A stretch of 64,000 bases of DNA from RGIG3002 sp045546775 (GCA_045546775.1 JAZQDM010000084.1:1-64000), one strand, 5' to 3'; shown: positions 25,022 through 34,302, counted from the stretch's first letter. The notes: generated from the sequence alone by a model not told the origin. Program-made: numbers and translations.

Positions 25022-27253
25022 TTATTCCACTCCGCGTTTTTCATGCCCGGTTGTATACTCGGCATATGGCGGATTGGCACCGTCTTTCCATTTACCTTCA
25101 CAAAAGAAATTGAGTACTTTTTTTGTTTCTTCTTTTGATTCTGTTGTAAAATCCAAACGGTACATACCTTCCTTTTCCTTTATTTTTTTATGTAAAGAAA
25201 GTACTACACTATTATAAATCACATTATAGCAATGCCTGCAATTTGAAAACACAGGAAATTTTTTTCCTACTCTGTCTGTCAAAATGACAGCTTTGCCGTC
25301 TAACTCCTTTTGGCAATTTCCGGTTGTTTTTTTCAGGCAGTTTGCAGTAATCATCATGGGTACTCTTCCATATACGATTTGCAATTTGTTTTGCTTGCTC
25401 AAACCACTTTTTTCGCCGGCATTTAATTCAATCGGAAACGTTCCCAAATCTGCTTGCGTCTCAAAAAATTGCTCGTCCCATGAGTTCCATATATATAATC
25501 CTGCATCTGTCACTATTTTACCATCATATGCGTCATTATGCAAAAGAGACATCTCTTCCATATTGCGCACTACGATGCCGGAAAATATTTTTTCTTTACT
25601 AAAACATGCATGCAACCATATATCTTTACTTCGAAAAACATAGGGATACACCGCAAAAACACCAAAAGGCAACTTCTCAGAAAGCTGCATCACTTTATTG
25701 TAAACATTATCCCGTTCCACATTCCCATCTTTTACCGAAAAAATATCCGTAGAAAGAAATGCTGCTTGCAAAGCAGGATATTGTTTTGCAGTTTCACAAA
25801 GTGCATCCAACTGCTCCTTTGTCTGCACAGAAACATAAAAACCATATGCACAATTCTGCGTTTCTGTTACTCCCTTCCGCAAATCCATTTTTTTCACTTC
25901 TGCCGGAGCGCATCCTATACAATTTTCCTCTTTTTTTACCCGAATCCGTTCCGGATATGCGAAACCATTTTCAGCAATCAACTTATTTTCTAATTCCAAA
26001 AGTGCTGCACGTCTAAGCTCATTCAGCTCTTTGACCGTCATAAACACATCTTCATCCATCTGAATATCCAGCGTTTCCATCACAAAAACGGTATTGCCGC
26101 ATTTGCTCAATTGCTTTTTGATTGCCTCATATTGCAATGGTTGCTTTTGCGCCTTTGCAACAACAGCACCATCCACTATTACATTAACACCGCAACAATC
26201 CAACGACATTTGCGCCGGAGCACCGATTTGCATACGTACGGTTCCCCGCACTTGTATTTTCTTTTTTTCATCAATATATTTTTTTCGAATGTATGAAAGT
26301 AATTGTTCATCACTTCCGCTATAACTGGGCTTGTCTATCGTAATCATAGAGGCGCCGTTATGCTTATTATAATATCCATCGTGGATTTCGCTTCGGATAT
26401 AAAGGTTACGGAGCTGTTCCATATCTTTTTCTGCAATGCAATAATTATCTTTCCCATTTTTGTAATACAAATCAATGTATTTGCGGTACATCGCAGTAAC
26501 ACCGGCAGCATACTCCGGCTTTTTCATTCTTCCTTCAATTTTAAAGGAATCGATTCCGGCTTCGATTAATTCCGGAATCATTTCAATGGTACACATATCT
26601 TTCAAGCTCAAATAATATGCTTCTTTTTTTGACAAACTTACTTTATACGGAAGTCTGCACGGTTGCGCACACCTGCCGCGATTCCCGCTTCTTCCGCCGA
26701 CAATACTGCTAAACAGACATTGACCGGAATAGCAATAACACATGGCACCATGGATAAAGGTTTCAATTTCAATATCCGCCTCTTCTTTTATTAGACGAAT
26801 TTCCTGCAAAGAAAGTTCTCTCGCCGGCACAATTCTGCTTGCACCGAGTTGTTTTAATTTTTTCGCACCATTTACTCCGGTAATCGTCATCTGTGTACTG
26901 ACGTGCAGCTCCAACCCCGGAAAGTATTGTTTCACATATTGAAAAACGCCCATATCCTGCACAATTACGCCATCCAAACCTGCACAATAGAACGGATACA
27001 GGTAATCAAATAACTCTTGTAATTCTTTCTCTTTTACAAGAGTATTGATCGTCAAATATACTTTTCTTCCAAAAAGATGGGCATAACGCAAACATTCGCA
27101 CAATTCCTCTGTTCCAAAATTGTCCGCATAAGCTCTGGCGCCAAATTTTTCACCGCCTAAGTATATTGCATCCGCACCCGCATGAATGGCTCCGATAAAA
27201 CTTTCATAATTCCCTGCCGGTGCAAGCAACTCAACCTTTTTTTTGCCCGTCAT
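25022..27253 (-). CDS. U32 family peptidase with DUF3656-type C-terminus
   Basis: The roughly 743-residue protein starts with the U32 core: VELLAPAGNYESFIGAIHAGADAIYLGG (cited here by LLAPAGNYESFIGAIHAG), the signature ETFIHGAMCYCYSGQC (about 165-180) and GNRGRCAQPCRLPY (about 190-203). Family members such as RlhA and TrhP act in RNA hydroxylation and share these cysteine clusters. The C-terminal half (about 370-740) is long, with another cysteine pair (NCRHCYN). An ATG 4 codons earlier forms part of the Shine-Dalgarno sequence, so the ATG at 27253 after GGAGG is preferred. True protease activity is doubtful. Confidence 0.9.
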   Translation of the reverse strand: MTGKKKVELLAPAGNYESFIGAIHAGADAIYLGGEKFGARAYADNFGTEELCECLRYAHLFGRKVYLTINTLVKEKELQELFDYLYPFYCAGLDGVIVQDMGVFQYVKQYFPGLELHVSTQMTITGVNGAKKLKQLGASRIVPARELSLQEIRLIKEEADIEIETFIHGAMCYCYSGQCLFSSIVGGRSGNRGRCAQPCRLPYKVSLSKKEAYYLSLKDMCTIEMIPELIEAGIDSFKIEGRMKKPEYAAGVTAMYRKYIDLYYKNGKDNYCIAEKDMEQLRNLYIRSEIHDGYYNKHNGASMITIDKPSYSGSDEQLLSYIRKKYIDEKKKIQVRGTVRMQIGAPAQMSLDCCGVNVIVDGAVVAKAQKQPLQYEAIKKQLSKCGNTVFVMETLDIQMDEDVFMTVKELNELRRAALLELENKLIAENGFAYPERIRVKKEENCIGCAPAEVKKMDLRKGVTETQNCAYGFYVSVQTKEQLDALCETAKQYPALQAAFLSTDIFSVKDGNVERDNVYNKVMQLSEKLPFGVFAVYPYVFRSKDIWLHACFSKEKIFSGIVVRNMEEMSLLHNDAYDGKIVTDAGLYIWNSWDEQFFETQADLGTFPIELNAGEKSGLSKQNKLQIVYGRVPMMITANCLKKTTGNCQKELDGKAVILTDRVGKKFPVFSNCRHCYNVIYNSVVLSLHKKIKEKEGMYRLDFTTESKEETKKVLNFFCEGKWKDGANPPYAEYTTGHEKRGVE

Positions 27254-27282
27254 CTTTTCCTCCATTGTTTTCGCCTATCAGT

Positions 27283-27312
27283 TAAAAATAGGCTGTCTTT
27301 GCAGACAGCCCG
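27283..27312 (-). terminator. Terminator between zapA and the U32 gene
   Basis: On the minus strand GGCTGTCT pairs with AGACAGCC across 4 nt and is followed by TATTTTTAAC. It lies inside a run of same-strand genes, 30 nt before the U32 start. Confidence 0.75.
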
Positions 27313-27333
27313 TTTGTCAACATGTATTATAAA

Positions 27334-27747
27334 CTATTTGCCGGCACCAAGCTTTTTCGCTTCTGCTTCCAAACGAATTATTTTCTTAGCATTTTCGTTT
27401 AACTCTCTTTGCATTTCTTTCATGCTACTTTCTGCCGTTTCAAGTTTTATCTGCGTAGAAATCAGCTCGTGCTTCAAATCATACAACTCTTTTTCTCTTT
27501 CCTGAATATCCTCTTCCAGCCGTTCAATTTGCTTTTTTGCTTTAAAATAGTCATCTGCTATATTTAACTGCAACAAAACATTCTGCATATCTGCCGACTG
27601 TCTTCTAAAACTATCCATTTTGTTGTATTCTGCAATTCTGTTATTTATGTAAGAAGCAACTTTCTGCAAATACTCTTCACTTTCGTATCCGCACAATGTA
27701 AAAACTTTCCCACCAATTATAACTTCTGTATCTGTTTTTGCCGCCAT
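27334..27747 (-). CDS. zapA: Cell division protein ZapA
   Basis: ZapA bundles FtsZ filaments. The N-terminal domain fits the family (TEVIIGGKVFTLCGYESEEYLQKVASYIN, cited by its core FTLCGYESEEYLQKVA). A long coiled coil (about 80-135) follows, longer than in short ZapA proteins. The ATG at 27747 after GAGG is preferred over the GTG two codons earlier. It is 124 nt downstream of ruvB. Its position next to ruvB and the U32 gene is common in Clostridia. Confidence 0.9.
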   Translation of the reverse strand: MAAKTDTEVIIGGKVFTLCGYESEEYLQKVASYINNRIAEYNKMDSFRRQSADMQNVLLQLNIADDYFKAKKQIERLEEDIQEREKELYDLKHELISTQIKLETAESSMKEMQRELNENAKKIIRLEAEAKKLGAGK

Positions 27748-27871
27748 CGTCACACCTCTTACCTAAAAAACACGAACTTACGCCACCAAGTCTTCTATCA
27801 GATGCAAACACATCACATACAAGATATGCTACCTTATTTACATCTATAACACCAAATATATTATATATACA

Positions 27872-28870
27872 TTATGTAGGAATTTCAAGTCCTAAATGCT
27901 TATATGCTAAATCTGTAACCACTCTTCCCCGCGGTGTACGATTGATAAAACCATTTTTCAGAAGATATGGTTCATAGACATCTTCAATAGTCCCTGAATC
28001 TTCCCCGATAGACGCAGCAAGTGTATCCAGACCAACCGGCCCACCCGAAAACTTTTCTATCATCGTAAAAAGCATATTTCTATCAATATGGTCAAGACCC
28101 ATTTTGTCTACATCCATCAAATCCAACGCCACATCCGCCACTTCTTTTGTAATCACACCATTGTATTTTACTTGCGCAAAGTCTCTGACGCGTTTTAAAA
28201 TACGGTTTGCAAGGCGTGGTGTTCCTCTGCTTCTTCTTGCCAGTTCCACAGCACCACCTTCATCAATTTCAACGTCCAATATTTTAGCAGAGTGCATAAT
28301 AATAAGCTTAAGCTCTTCTACCGAATAAAACTCCAGTCTGTGAATAACCCCGAAGCGGTCACGTAACGGCGCAGTCAAAAGTCCAGCCCTTGTCGTTGCT
28401 CCAACCAGTGTAAATTTGGGCAAATCAAGGCGGATAGAACGTGCCGACGCACCCTTACCGATCATAATGTCAATGGCATAATCTTCCATTGCCGGATACA
28501 ATACTTCTTCTACTTGGCGGTTCAATCTGTGAATCTCATCTACAAAAAGCAAATCTCCTTCTTGCAAATTGTTGAGAATCGCCGCCATTTCTCCCGGCTT
28601 TTCGATTGCCGGTCCGCTTGTTACTTTCATGTTGACACCCATCTCATTTGCAATAATGCCTGCCAACGTCGTTTTACCAAGGCCGGGCGGTCCGTAAAAC
28701 AAAACATGATCCAAGGAATCCTGTCTTTTCTTTGCAGCCTCAATGTAAACCTTTAAATTTTCTTTTGCCTTTTCCTGTCCAATATAATCATCCAGACATT
28801 GCGGGCGAAGTGATCCTTCAATCTTAATATCTTCCTCTATTAAATTTGTCTCAATCATCCGCTTTGCCAT
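27872..28870 (-). CDS. ruvB: Holliday junction branch migration ATPase RuvB
   Basis: RuvB is the AAA+ motor that drives branch migration with RuvA. The protein has SLRPQCLDDYIGQ, Walker A GPPGLGKTT (about 60-68), Walker B LLFVDEIHRL, sensor 1 GATTRAGLL and the C-terminal winged helix with TPRGRVVT. The ATG at 28870 after GGAGG is preferred over one two codons earlier. It follows ruvA by 42 nt. No ruvC is seen in the window, as usual in Firmicutes. Confidence 0.97.
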   Translation of the reverse strand: MAKRMIETNLIEEDIKIEGSLRPQCLDDYIGQEKAKENLKVYIEAAKKRQDSLDHVLFYGPPGLGKTTLAGIIANEMGVNMKVTSGPAIEKPGEMAAILNNLQEGDLLFVDEIHRLNRQVEEVLYPAMEDYAIDIMIGKGASARSIRLDLPKFTLVGATTRAGLLTAPLRDRFGVIHRLEFYSVEELKLIIMHSAKILDVEIDEGGAVELARRSRGTPRLANRILKRVRDFAQVKYNGVITKEVADVALDLMDVDKMGLDHIDRNMLFTMIEKFSGGPVGLDTLAASIGEDSGTIEDVYEPYLLKNGFINRTPRGRVVTDLAYKHLGLEIPT

Positions 28871-28912
28871 CTGCATCCTCCATCATTTTGGTGCCAAAAT
28901 ATCTATTTATAC

Positions 28913-29518
28913 TCAAAACATTTTCTTCAAAGCTTGTTTTAATACTTCTTCTACATCCATATTTTCCGCATTTTCTACTTGTTTTACTGCCTTTAACGCC
29001 TCTGTGGAAGAATAGCCGAGTGCGGTCAACGCTTCCGTCGCCTCTTGCACGACACTTCCTACCGCGCCTAAGCCTGCCGCATAACCGGCTGCTTCCTTCT
29101 GTACAAACGTATCTTCTATCGATACTTTATCTTTTAAATCAATAATCACACGTTCCGCAGTTTTACCGCCAACGCCGGGTGCTTTTGAAATCGCTTTTGC
29201 ATCTCCGGAAAGAATGGCAAAACGAAGACCATCTGCGTCCAGCACCGACAGTACCGCCAGTGCCCCTTTCGGTCCAACACCACTTACCGTAATCAAAAGA
29301 CGGAACATCTGCAATTCGTCTCTTGTCAGAAAACCAAACAAATTGATAGCATCTTCGCGCACGGACATATAGGTATATATTTTAAATTCCTCACCAATTC
29401 CCGGAAGCATATGCATCGTTCTTGCATTAATTTTTACATTATAACCAATCCCATTGACATCAAGAACAACGTTCTCTTCCGAAATATTTTCCACGATTCC
29501 TTTCAAATACGCTATCAT
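28913..29518 (-). CDS. ruvA: Holliday junction-binding protein RuvA
   Basis: RuvA binds four-way junctions as a tetramer and loads RuvB. The 201 residues show domain I (MIAYLKGIVE, GIGYNVKI, FGFLTRDELQMFRLL), domain II with helix-hairpin-helix (LLITVSGVGPKGALAVLS; APGVGGKTAERVIIDLKDK cited as GVGGKTAERVI) and domain III (EALTALGYSSTEALKAV). It overlaps the upstream Gx transporter gene by 4 nt (ATGA), which shows translational coupling. Confidence 0.97.
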   Translation of the reverse strand: MIAYLKGIVENISEENVVLDVNGIGYNVKINARTMHMLPGIGEEFKIYTYMSVREDAINLFGFLTRDELQMFRLLITVSGVGPKGALAVLSVLDADGLRFAILSGDAKAISKAPGVGGKTAERVIIDLKDKVSIEDTFVQKEAAGYAAGLGAVGSVVQEATEALTALGYSSTEALKAVKQVENAENMDVEEVLKQALKKMF

Positions 29519-30027
29519 ACTTTTCCCTTTCCTATAGACAACTTTTCATATACGAGTGATGCAAGTATTCCGTTCCAAAATCCGGTCACAAGTCCAGCCA
29601 ACAATAAAACCGGCGTATAATAAAGCAGTCCTTTCGTATGTACTACCGCAAACGCAACCAAAAGTTGTCCGATATTATGAAAAACACCTCCGCCCATACT
29701 GGTTCCTACCATACTGAACAAGTTACTGCGGCGAAACAAAAACATCACGCAAAAACTTAGTATACCTCCTGCCAAGCTATACAACAGCACAGACATATTT
29801 CCAAACATAAATGAGGCAAGCAAAATTCTGCATACGCTAACAAAAAGCGCATCTTTCCAACCAAACAAATACAACGTCAGAAGCACTGCCAAATTGGCCA
29901 AGCCAAGTTTCATGCCCGGAATACCGAAAAAAAACGGAATTAACGATTCCACATAGGACAAAATCAAAGCAAATGCGATGAGCAGCCCTATGTATGCAAC
30001 CTTTTGTTTATTGTGCGAAGCCATCAT
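29515..30027 (-). CDS. Gx transporter family membrane protein (heptaprenyl diphosphate synthase component I-like)
   Basis: About 170 residues with five to six hydrophobic segments. The N-terminus VAYIGLLIAFALILSYVESLIP and the motif GIPGMKLGLANLAVLLTLY (cited by GMKLGLANLAVLL) match the Gx transporter / HepS-component-I family, which resembles ECF transporter S components. It overlaps the NusG domain II gene by 20 nt, and the pair is often found near ApbE/Rnf-type flavoprotein genes. The start at 30027 follows GGAGG by 9 nt; a second ATG is immediately next. Substrate unknown. Confidence 0.85.
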   Translation of the reverse strand: MMASHNKQKVAYIGLLIAFALILSYVESLIPFFFGIPGMKLGLANLAVLLTLYLFGWKDALFVSVCRILLASFMFGNMSVLLYSLAGGILSFCVMFLFRRSNLFSMVGTSMGGGVFHNIGQLLVAFAVVHTKGLLYYTPVLLLAGLVTGFWNGILASLVYEKLSIGKGKV

Positions 30028-30400
30028 ATCCCGATTCCTCCCCGCCAACAACAGTAATGACAAGTTTGTGCGGAAGACATACAATGCTCTCTCCGGATTT
30101 GGAAATCGCTTTTTGTTTCACACAAAGTCCATCCGGACAGTCTGCTTCTGTTACATCCGCAACACCATCACTTATAACAAGTACATTGCTTTGTCCGGTT
30201 TCCTTGTCGACAATCTGTACCGACAACTCATCTTTTAAAGAATACGTTGCATACAACTGTCCGTCTTGATAAATCTCCACACAGCTGCCTTGTTTCCCTA
30301 CAACAAACAGCAACCAAATCCATGTCGCTACCGCAATAAGGCAAACCAATACCGCAAACAAAATATCTGTTTTTTTAATATATTTCTTTACTTCCGGCAC
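30008..30400 (-). CDS. NusG domain II-containing exported protein
   Basis: The protein has one membrane segment (about 15-35) and an extracellular NusG domain II (about 40-125) with VEIYQDGQLYATYSL, DGVADVTEADCPDGLCVKQ (cited by ADCPDGLCVKQ) and SIVCLPHKLVI. The CxxxxC pair and CLPHKL are typical of this family. A longer frame to 30454 is open, but it would run through a LexA-like promoter. The GTG at 30400 sits 6 nt after GGGAG and gives about 130 residues. It overlaps the Gx gene. The role is unknown. Confidence 0.82.
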   Translation of the reverse strand: MPEVKKYIKKTDILFAVLVCLIAVATWIWLLFVVGKQGSCVEIYQDGQLYATYSLKDELSVQIVDKETGQSNVLVISDGVADVTEADCPDGLCVKQKAISKSGESIVCLPHKLVITVVGGEESGYDGFAQ

Positions 30401-30425
30401 CTTTTTCTCCCTATAGCTCTTTAAC

Positions 30426-30454
30426 AGAATAACACAGTCGAACATATGTTTCAA
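30426..30454 (-). promoter_or_regulatory. Candidate LexA-controlled promoter of NusG_II-Gx-ruvAB
   Basis: On the minus strand -35 TTGAAA (30449-30454) and -10 TATTCT (30426-30431) are 17 bp apart. The spacer and -35 hold GAAACATATGTTCG (30439-30452), which matches 12 of 14 positions of the LexA consensus CGAACATATGTTCG. It lies between the flippase stop codon and the GTG start of the NusG domain II gene. Confidence 0.7.
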
Positions 30455-30458
30455 GTGG

Positions 30459-32087
30459 TTATTTCATTAGTTTCATTTTTTTCGCAACGCGAATTAACAA
30501 CGTTCCTTTCGGAAGATTTTTCATATCTTTTTCTGTCAATCCACCAATTTTAATTAGGATTGTAAAATATACAATTACCGCAACAACAATTGCAATTCCG
30601 AGTGCAATTACATTTGATTTCACAAGTGCATATATGCCCTCGTATATTCCCCATGCAGCCAAGCCCATAATCACGGCACAAAACAGTGGCATAATATATG
30701 TTTTGACTACATTTTCTCTATATTGTAATGCCTTTTTTAAAGCATGACTGTTCAGCATACACATAACAAAAGAATACACAACAGTGGCCACCACAAGACT
30801 ATACAAATCAAGCTCCGTATATAACAAAAGCGGTATCATAACTGCCGTCTGCAGCACTAACGCAATTGCCGCATTACGCACTGGTATGTTTACTTTTCCG
30901 ATGGACTGCAACACAGAATTTGTAAGTGTTGACAAACTATAAAAAATAACGGTAACAGCCAAAAAACGAAGTAACGATGCGGCAAGTTCCAATGTTTCTT
31001 TTTGCGGGAACAACAGCATCATAACCGGCTTTGCAAGCGCAAACAAACCGGCTGCGGACGGAATAGATATAAGCATTACCGTGTGAATGGCACGGTGGAT
31101 TTTGGCTTTCGTTTCACGTTTTTCTCCTTTTACAAAGCTACCGGCAATACTTGGTATAATTGCAGAAGACATAGCAGACGCAAACGCAACCGGAATATTC
31201 ATAATCGTCGTTGCTTTCATATTAAAAACACCATACGCTGACGAAGCTACCTCTTCCGTAATTCCTTTCAAATTCATACAAATACGTGTATATAACGTCT
31301 GATTAAGCGGTGTTGTTAAATTATATATGCAGGTACTCAAAATAAAAGGAGTAACAATAGAAATAATCATCTTAAAAATCTCTTGATTGGAATCTTCCCT
31401 ATTGTGTACATCCCTTTTCACGCGGCGCACAATCATCCGGCGATTTAACATATATACAGAAAGCATAAACAACAGCGCAATCAATACACCGATTCCTGTT
31501 CCGAGCGCACTTCCCATCGCACCGTAAATGGCTTTTGTTGTATCGTCTTTGTCCGCCACCAACTGCATAAATAAATAGGCGCCGCCTATCGACACAACCG
31601 CATTGAAAATTTGTTCCAGTATTTGCGAAACAGATGTCTGTACCATTGTTTTATGCGCTTGGAAATAACCACGAACGACGCCAAGCAAGCCGGAAAAAAA
31701 TATGGTCGGCGCAAACATGCGAAGTACCGGTTGTGAATTTTGCTCTACAAAAATGCTCGCACCAAAAAAAGCAAGCAGACTTGCCAATCCGCCCACAATA
31801 ACAACATAAATCAGCGCACATTTAAAAATCTTGTGCGCATTTTTATATTCTTTTAATTCCAATTTCTGCGCAATAACTTTTGATATTGCTGACGGAATAC
31901 TGTACGATGATACAAGTAAAATTATGGTATATATACCGTACGCTATCCCGTAGTATCCATTTCCTTCATCACCAATAACTGAAGTAAGCGGACTTTTGTA
32001 CAAAAGTCCAATGATACGACACAATATACCGGTTATCGCCAGAATGCCGGCCTGTTTTACAAAACCGTCTCTGTTTTTCTTCGCCAT
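30459..32087 (-). CDS. Oligosaccharide flippase family protein (SpoVB/MurJ-like, MOP superfamily)
   Basis: The 542-residue protein has about 14 hydrophobic segments and begins with KQAGILAITGILCRIIGLLYKSPL (cited as GILAITGILCRIIGLLYK), then GDEGNGYYGIAYGIYTI, both typical of SpoVB/YtgP-type flippases. Family members export lipid-linked precursors such as lipid II. In Clostridia several paralogues exist per genome, so its lipid is not known. It is upstream of NusG_II by 58 nt, but the promoter there probably separates the two. Confidence 0.9.
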   Translation of the reverse strand: MAKKNRDGFVKQAGILAITGILCRIIGLLYKSPLTSVIGDEGNGYYGIAYGIYTIILLVSSYSIPSAISKVIAQKLELKEYKNAHKIFKCALIYVVIVGGLASLLAFFGASIFVEQNSQPVLRMFAPTIFFSGLLGVVRGYFQAHKTMVQTSVSQILEQIFNAVVSIGGAYLFMQLVADKDDTTKAIYGAMGSALGTGIGVLIALLFMLSVYMLNRRMIVRRVKRDVHNREDSNQEIFKMIISIVTPFILSTCIYNLTTPLNQTLYTRICMNLKGITEEVASSAYGVFNMKATTIMNIPVAFASAMSSAIIPSIAGSFVKGEKRETKAKIHRAIHTVMLISIPSAAGLFALAKPVMMLLFPQKETLELAASLLRFLAVTVIFYSLSTLTNSVLQSIGKVNIPVRNAAIALVLQTAVMIPLLLYTELDLYSLVVATVVYSFVMCMLNSHALKKALQYRENVVKTYIMPLFCAVIMGLAAWGIYEGIYALVKSNVIALGIAIVVAVIVYFTILIKIGGLTEKDMKNLPKGTLLIRVAKKMKLMK

Positions 32088-32154
32088 GCAAATATTGCCT
32101 TCCGTTCGTAACTTTTTAAAACCAAACGTCGACCCGACTTCCGGGTCGTCTTAT

Positions 32155-32194
32155 GAAACAACAAAGCAGTCACCCGGCTCACATACCGGGTGAC
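32155..32194 (-). terminator. Terminator-like hairpin after glgA
   Basis: On the minus strand GTCACCCGG pairs with CCGGGTGAC across 8 nt, followed by TGCTTTGTTG. The T-tract is interrupted. A second hairpin (GACCCG/CGGGTC, 32131-32147) follows. Together they probably end the glgA message. Confidence 0.55.
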
Positions 32195-32222
32195 CAGCTA
32201 AAAGTCCTATCTGCTATTGTAA

Positions 32223-33668
32223 TCAGCCAATCAACCAATCATACATTTCCTGATATTTATTTGCGGATACTTTCCATGAAAAATCCGCCGCCATAGCTCT
32301 GTCGATAATTTTGTTCCACTCGCGTTTTTTGTCATAATAAATACGTTCTGCATAACGGATTGTATTTAACATTTCATGCGCATTGTAGTTTGTGAAACTA
32401 AAGCCGGTACCGGTGCTTTCATACTGATTATACGGTTCCACGGTATCTTTCAATCCGCCGGTCTCACGCACAATCGGAACCGTACCATAGCGGAGTGACA
32501 TAAGCTGACTCAGACCACACGGCTCAAACAGCGATGGCATCAAAAATGCATCGGAAGCCGCATAAATCTTATGTGACATCGCTTCTGAATAATAAATATT
32601 GGCCGAAACTTTATTTCCATACTTCCAATCAAAATGACGGAACATATTTTCATAACGTTCTTCGCCTGTTCCAAGTACAACAATCTGCACGTTATCCTGG
32701 CAAAGCTCATCCATAATATACGCAATAAGGTCAAAACCTTTTTGGTCTGTCAATCTGGATACAATACCAATCATAAATGTCTTGTCATCTTTTACCAGTG
32801 ACAGTTCTTCTTGCAAAGCTCTCTTATTTTTTATTTTTTCTTTTCTAAAATTAACTGCATTATAACGGTATTCAATATATTTATCTGTCTCCGGATTAAA
32901 GTCCGTATAATCAATACCATTCACGATACCGCGCAAATCACTGCTTCTGGCCTGTAAAAGTCCGTGCAGTCCTTCCCCGTAAAATGCGGTTTTGATTTCT
33001 TCCGCATATGTATCACTAACCGTTGTAACTGCATCCGCAAATACAATACCACCCTTCAAAAGGTTCGCATCTTTGTACGCTTCCAGTTTATCCGACGTAA
33101 AATAGTAATCCGCAAGGCCGGTAATCTCCTGTACTGCTTTTACATCCCATTTTCCTTGGAATTTTAAGTTATGAATCGTCATAACCGTCTTTACATTTGC
33201 ATAAAAATCATTGCCTCGGAATCGCTCTTTAACATATACCGGCACAAGACCCGTCTGCCAGTCGTGACAATGAATCACATCCGGTTTAAAACCAATTACC
33301 GGCAATGCCGACAACAACGCTTTTGAAAAGAATGCGTATTTCTCGATTTCAAAAAGAACATTGTCACCATATGGTTTAAATCCGTTAAAATAGTATTCGT
33401 TATCAATAAAATAGTATTTTACACCATCTACTTCCGCTTCCAGAATACCAACATACTCTTCTTTCCAATGAAAGTCCATATAAAAATGTGTCTTGTACTG
33501 AAGTTTGTCTTTCATTTCCTGCGACATGCATGTATACTTCGGCAAAATTACTCTTACATCAAAATATCTGCGATCAATTTCTTTTGGCAGAGAACCAACT
33601 ACATCCGCAAGTCCTCCGGTTTTGATAAAAGGTACACCCTCTGATGCTGCAAACAAGATATTTTTCAT
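32223..33668 (-). CDS. glgA: Glycogen synthase GlgA (GT5)
   Basis: GlgA extends glycogen using ADP-glucose. The protein (about 481 residues) has the KTGGLADV loop near 15-22, HCHDWQTGLVP near 135-145, the GIVNGID hinge, and the GT5 C-terminal ESFEPCGLSQ-like block seen as PSLFEPCGLSQL, with TGGLKDTV. The ATG at 33668 is chosen because it gives MKNILFAASEGVPF, the family N-terminus, three codons into the open frame. No other glg gene is in the window. A palindrome lies in its leader. Confidence 0.95.
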   Translation of the reverse strand: MKNILFAASEGVPFIKTGGLADVVGSLPKEIDRRYFDVRVILPKYTCMSQEMKDKLQYKTHFYMDFHWKEEYVGILEAEVDGVKYYFIDNEYYFNGFKPYGDNVLFEIEKYAFFSKALLSALPVIGFKPDVIHCHDWQTGLVPVYVKERFRGNDFYANVKTVMTIHNLKFQGKWDVKAVQEITGLADYYFTSDKLEAYKDANLLKGGIVFADAVTTVSDTYAEEIKTAFYGEGLHGLLQARSSDLRGIVNGIDYTDFNPETDKYIEYRYNAVNFRKEKIKNKRALQEELSLVKDDKTFMIGIVSRLTDQKGFDLIAYIMDELCQDNVQIVVLGTGEERYENMFRHFDWKYGNKVSANIYYSEAMSHKIYAASDAFLMPSLFEPCGLSQLMSLRYGTVPIVRETGGLKDTVEPYNQYESTGTGFSFTNYNAHEMLNTIRYAERIYYDKKREWNKIIDRAMAADFSWKVSANKYQEMYDWLIG

Positions 33669-33694
33669 CGAACCCATCCTCCAGACTATGTATT

Positions 33695-33745
33695 TGGGTA
33701 TGCCATACCCAGTTTAAATCACCGTCTCCGTATGAGATTATTATA
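33695..33745 (-). promoter_or_regulatory. glgA -10 element and leader palindrome
   Basis: A perfect -10 TATAAT lies at 33740-33745 (minus strand); the -35 at 17 bp is poor. About 25-40 nt after the expected start site, TGGGTATG and CATACCCA form a perfect 8-bp palindrome around one base (33695-33711). The one-base centre fits a protein operator better than an RNA hairpin. Confidence 0.5.
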
Positions 33746-33771
33746 CATCATCAAAGAGTGTAATGAAAGAA

Positions 33772-34302
33772 CTAATTTCGATAAAGAAGACGAATTTTGT
33801 CAGCCAAAAGCGCTATAAATTCAGAATTGGTCGGCTTCCCTTTTCCCGTATTGATTGTATAGCCAAACAGCGCTTCCAACGTTTCCATTCTCCCCCTGCT
33901 CCACGCCACTTCAATGGCATGTCGTATTGCTCTTTCTACGCGGCTTGGCGTAGTCTGGAATTTTTTTGCAATAGTCGGATACAAAACTTTTGTAATCGAA
34001 TTTAATGTATCCATATCACCTACCGACATCATAATCGCTTCCCGTAAATACTGATATCCTTTAATATGAGCCGGCACGCCGATTTCATGAATCATTTCCG
34101 TAACATCTTTTTCCAAATCTTTTGTTACCGGTTGCTTGGAAAACTCCATCAGTTTCTTCTCTGTCTGCGTCTCCATTGTTGTTTCTTTTCCCGATGGTAC
34201 CGTAATCATAATTTGAAATTCTTTATCCGCATTAAGCAAATCCCCCAAAATGCGATATACCCGTTCGCTGTCTTTTGTAGACGAAATTTTAAGTTGTTCC
34301 AT
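33772..34302 (-). CDS. Spo0A C-terminal domain protein without receiver domain
   Basis: Residues about 60-176 match the DNA-binding effector domain of Spo0A closely: IHEIGVPAHIKGYQYLREAI (cited as HEIGVPAHIKGYQYLREAI), SITKVLYPTIAKKF, the recognition helix TPSRVERAIRHAIEVAWSRG (118-137) and GKPTNSEFIALLADKIRL. The N-terminal 58 residues are not a receiver: no phospho-acceptor DD or K motif is present. So phosphorelay control as in Spo0A cannot apply. It probably binds 0A-box-like DNA. The ATG at 34302 after GGAGG is preferred over an upstream start. It has its own promoter with an inverted repeat. Confidence 0.9.
   Translation of the reverse strand: MEQLKISSTKDSERVYRILGDLLNADKEFQIMITVPSGKETTMETQTEKKLMEFSKQPVTKDLEKDVTEMIHEIGVPAHIKGYQYLREAIMMSVGDMDTLNSITKVLYPTIAKKFQTTPSRVERAIRHAIEVAWSRGRMETLEALFGYTINTGKGKPTNSEFIALLADKIRLLYRN

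Noticed and set aside
30401..30454. Longer N-terminus of the NusG domain II gene
   Set aside because: It overlaps the LexA-type promoter, and GTG at 30400 has a better Shine-Dalgarno sequence.
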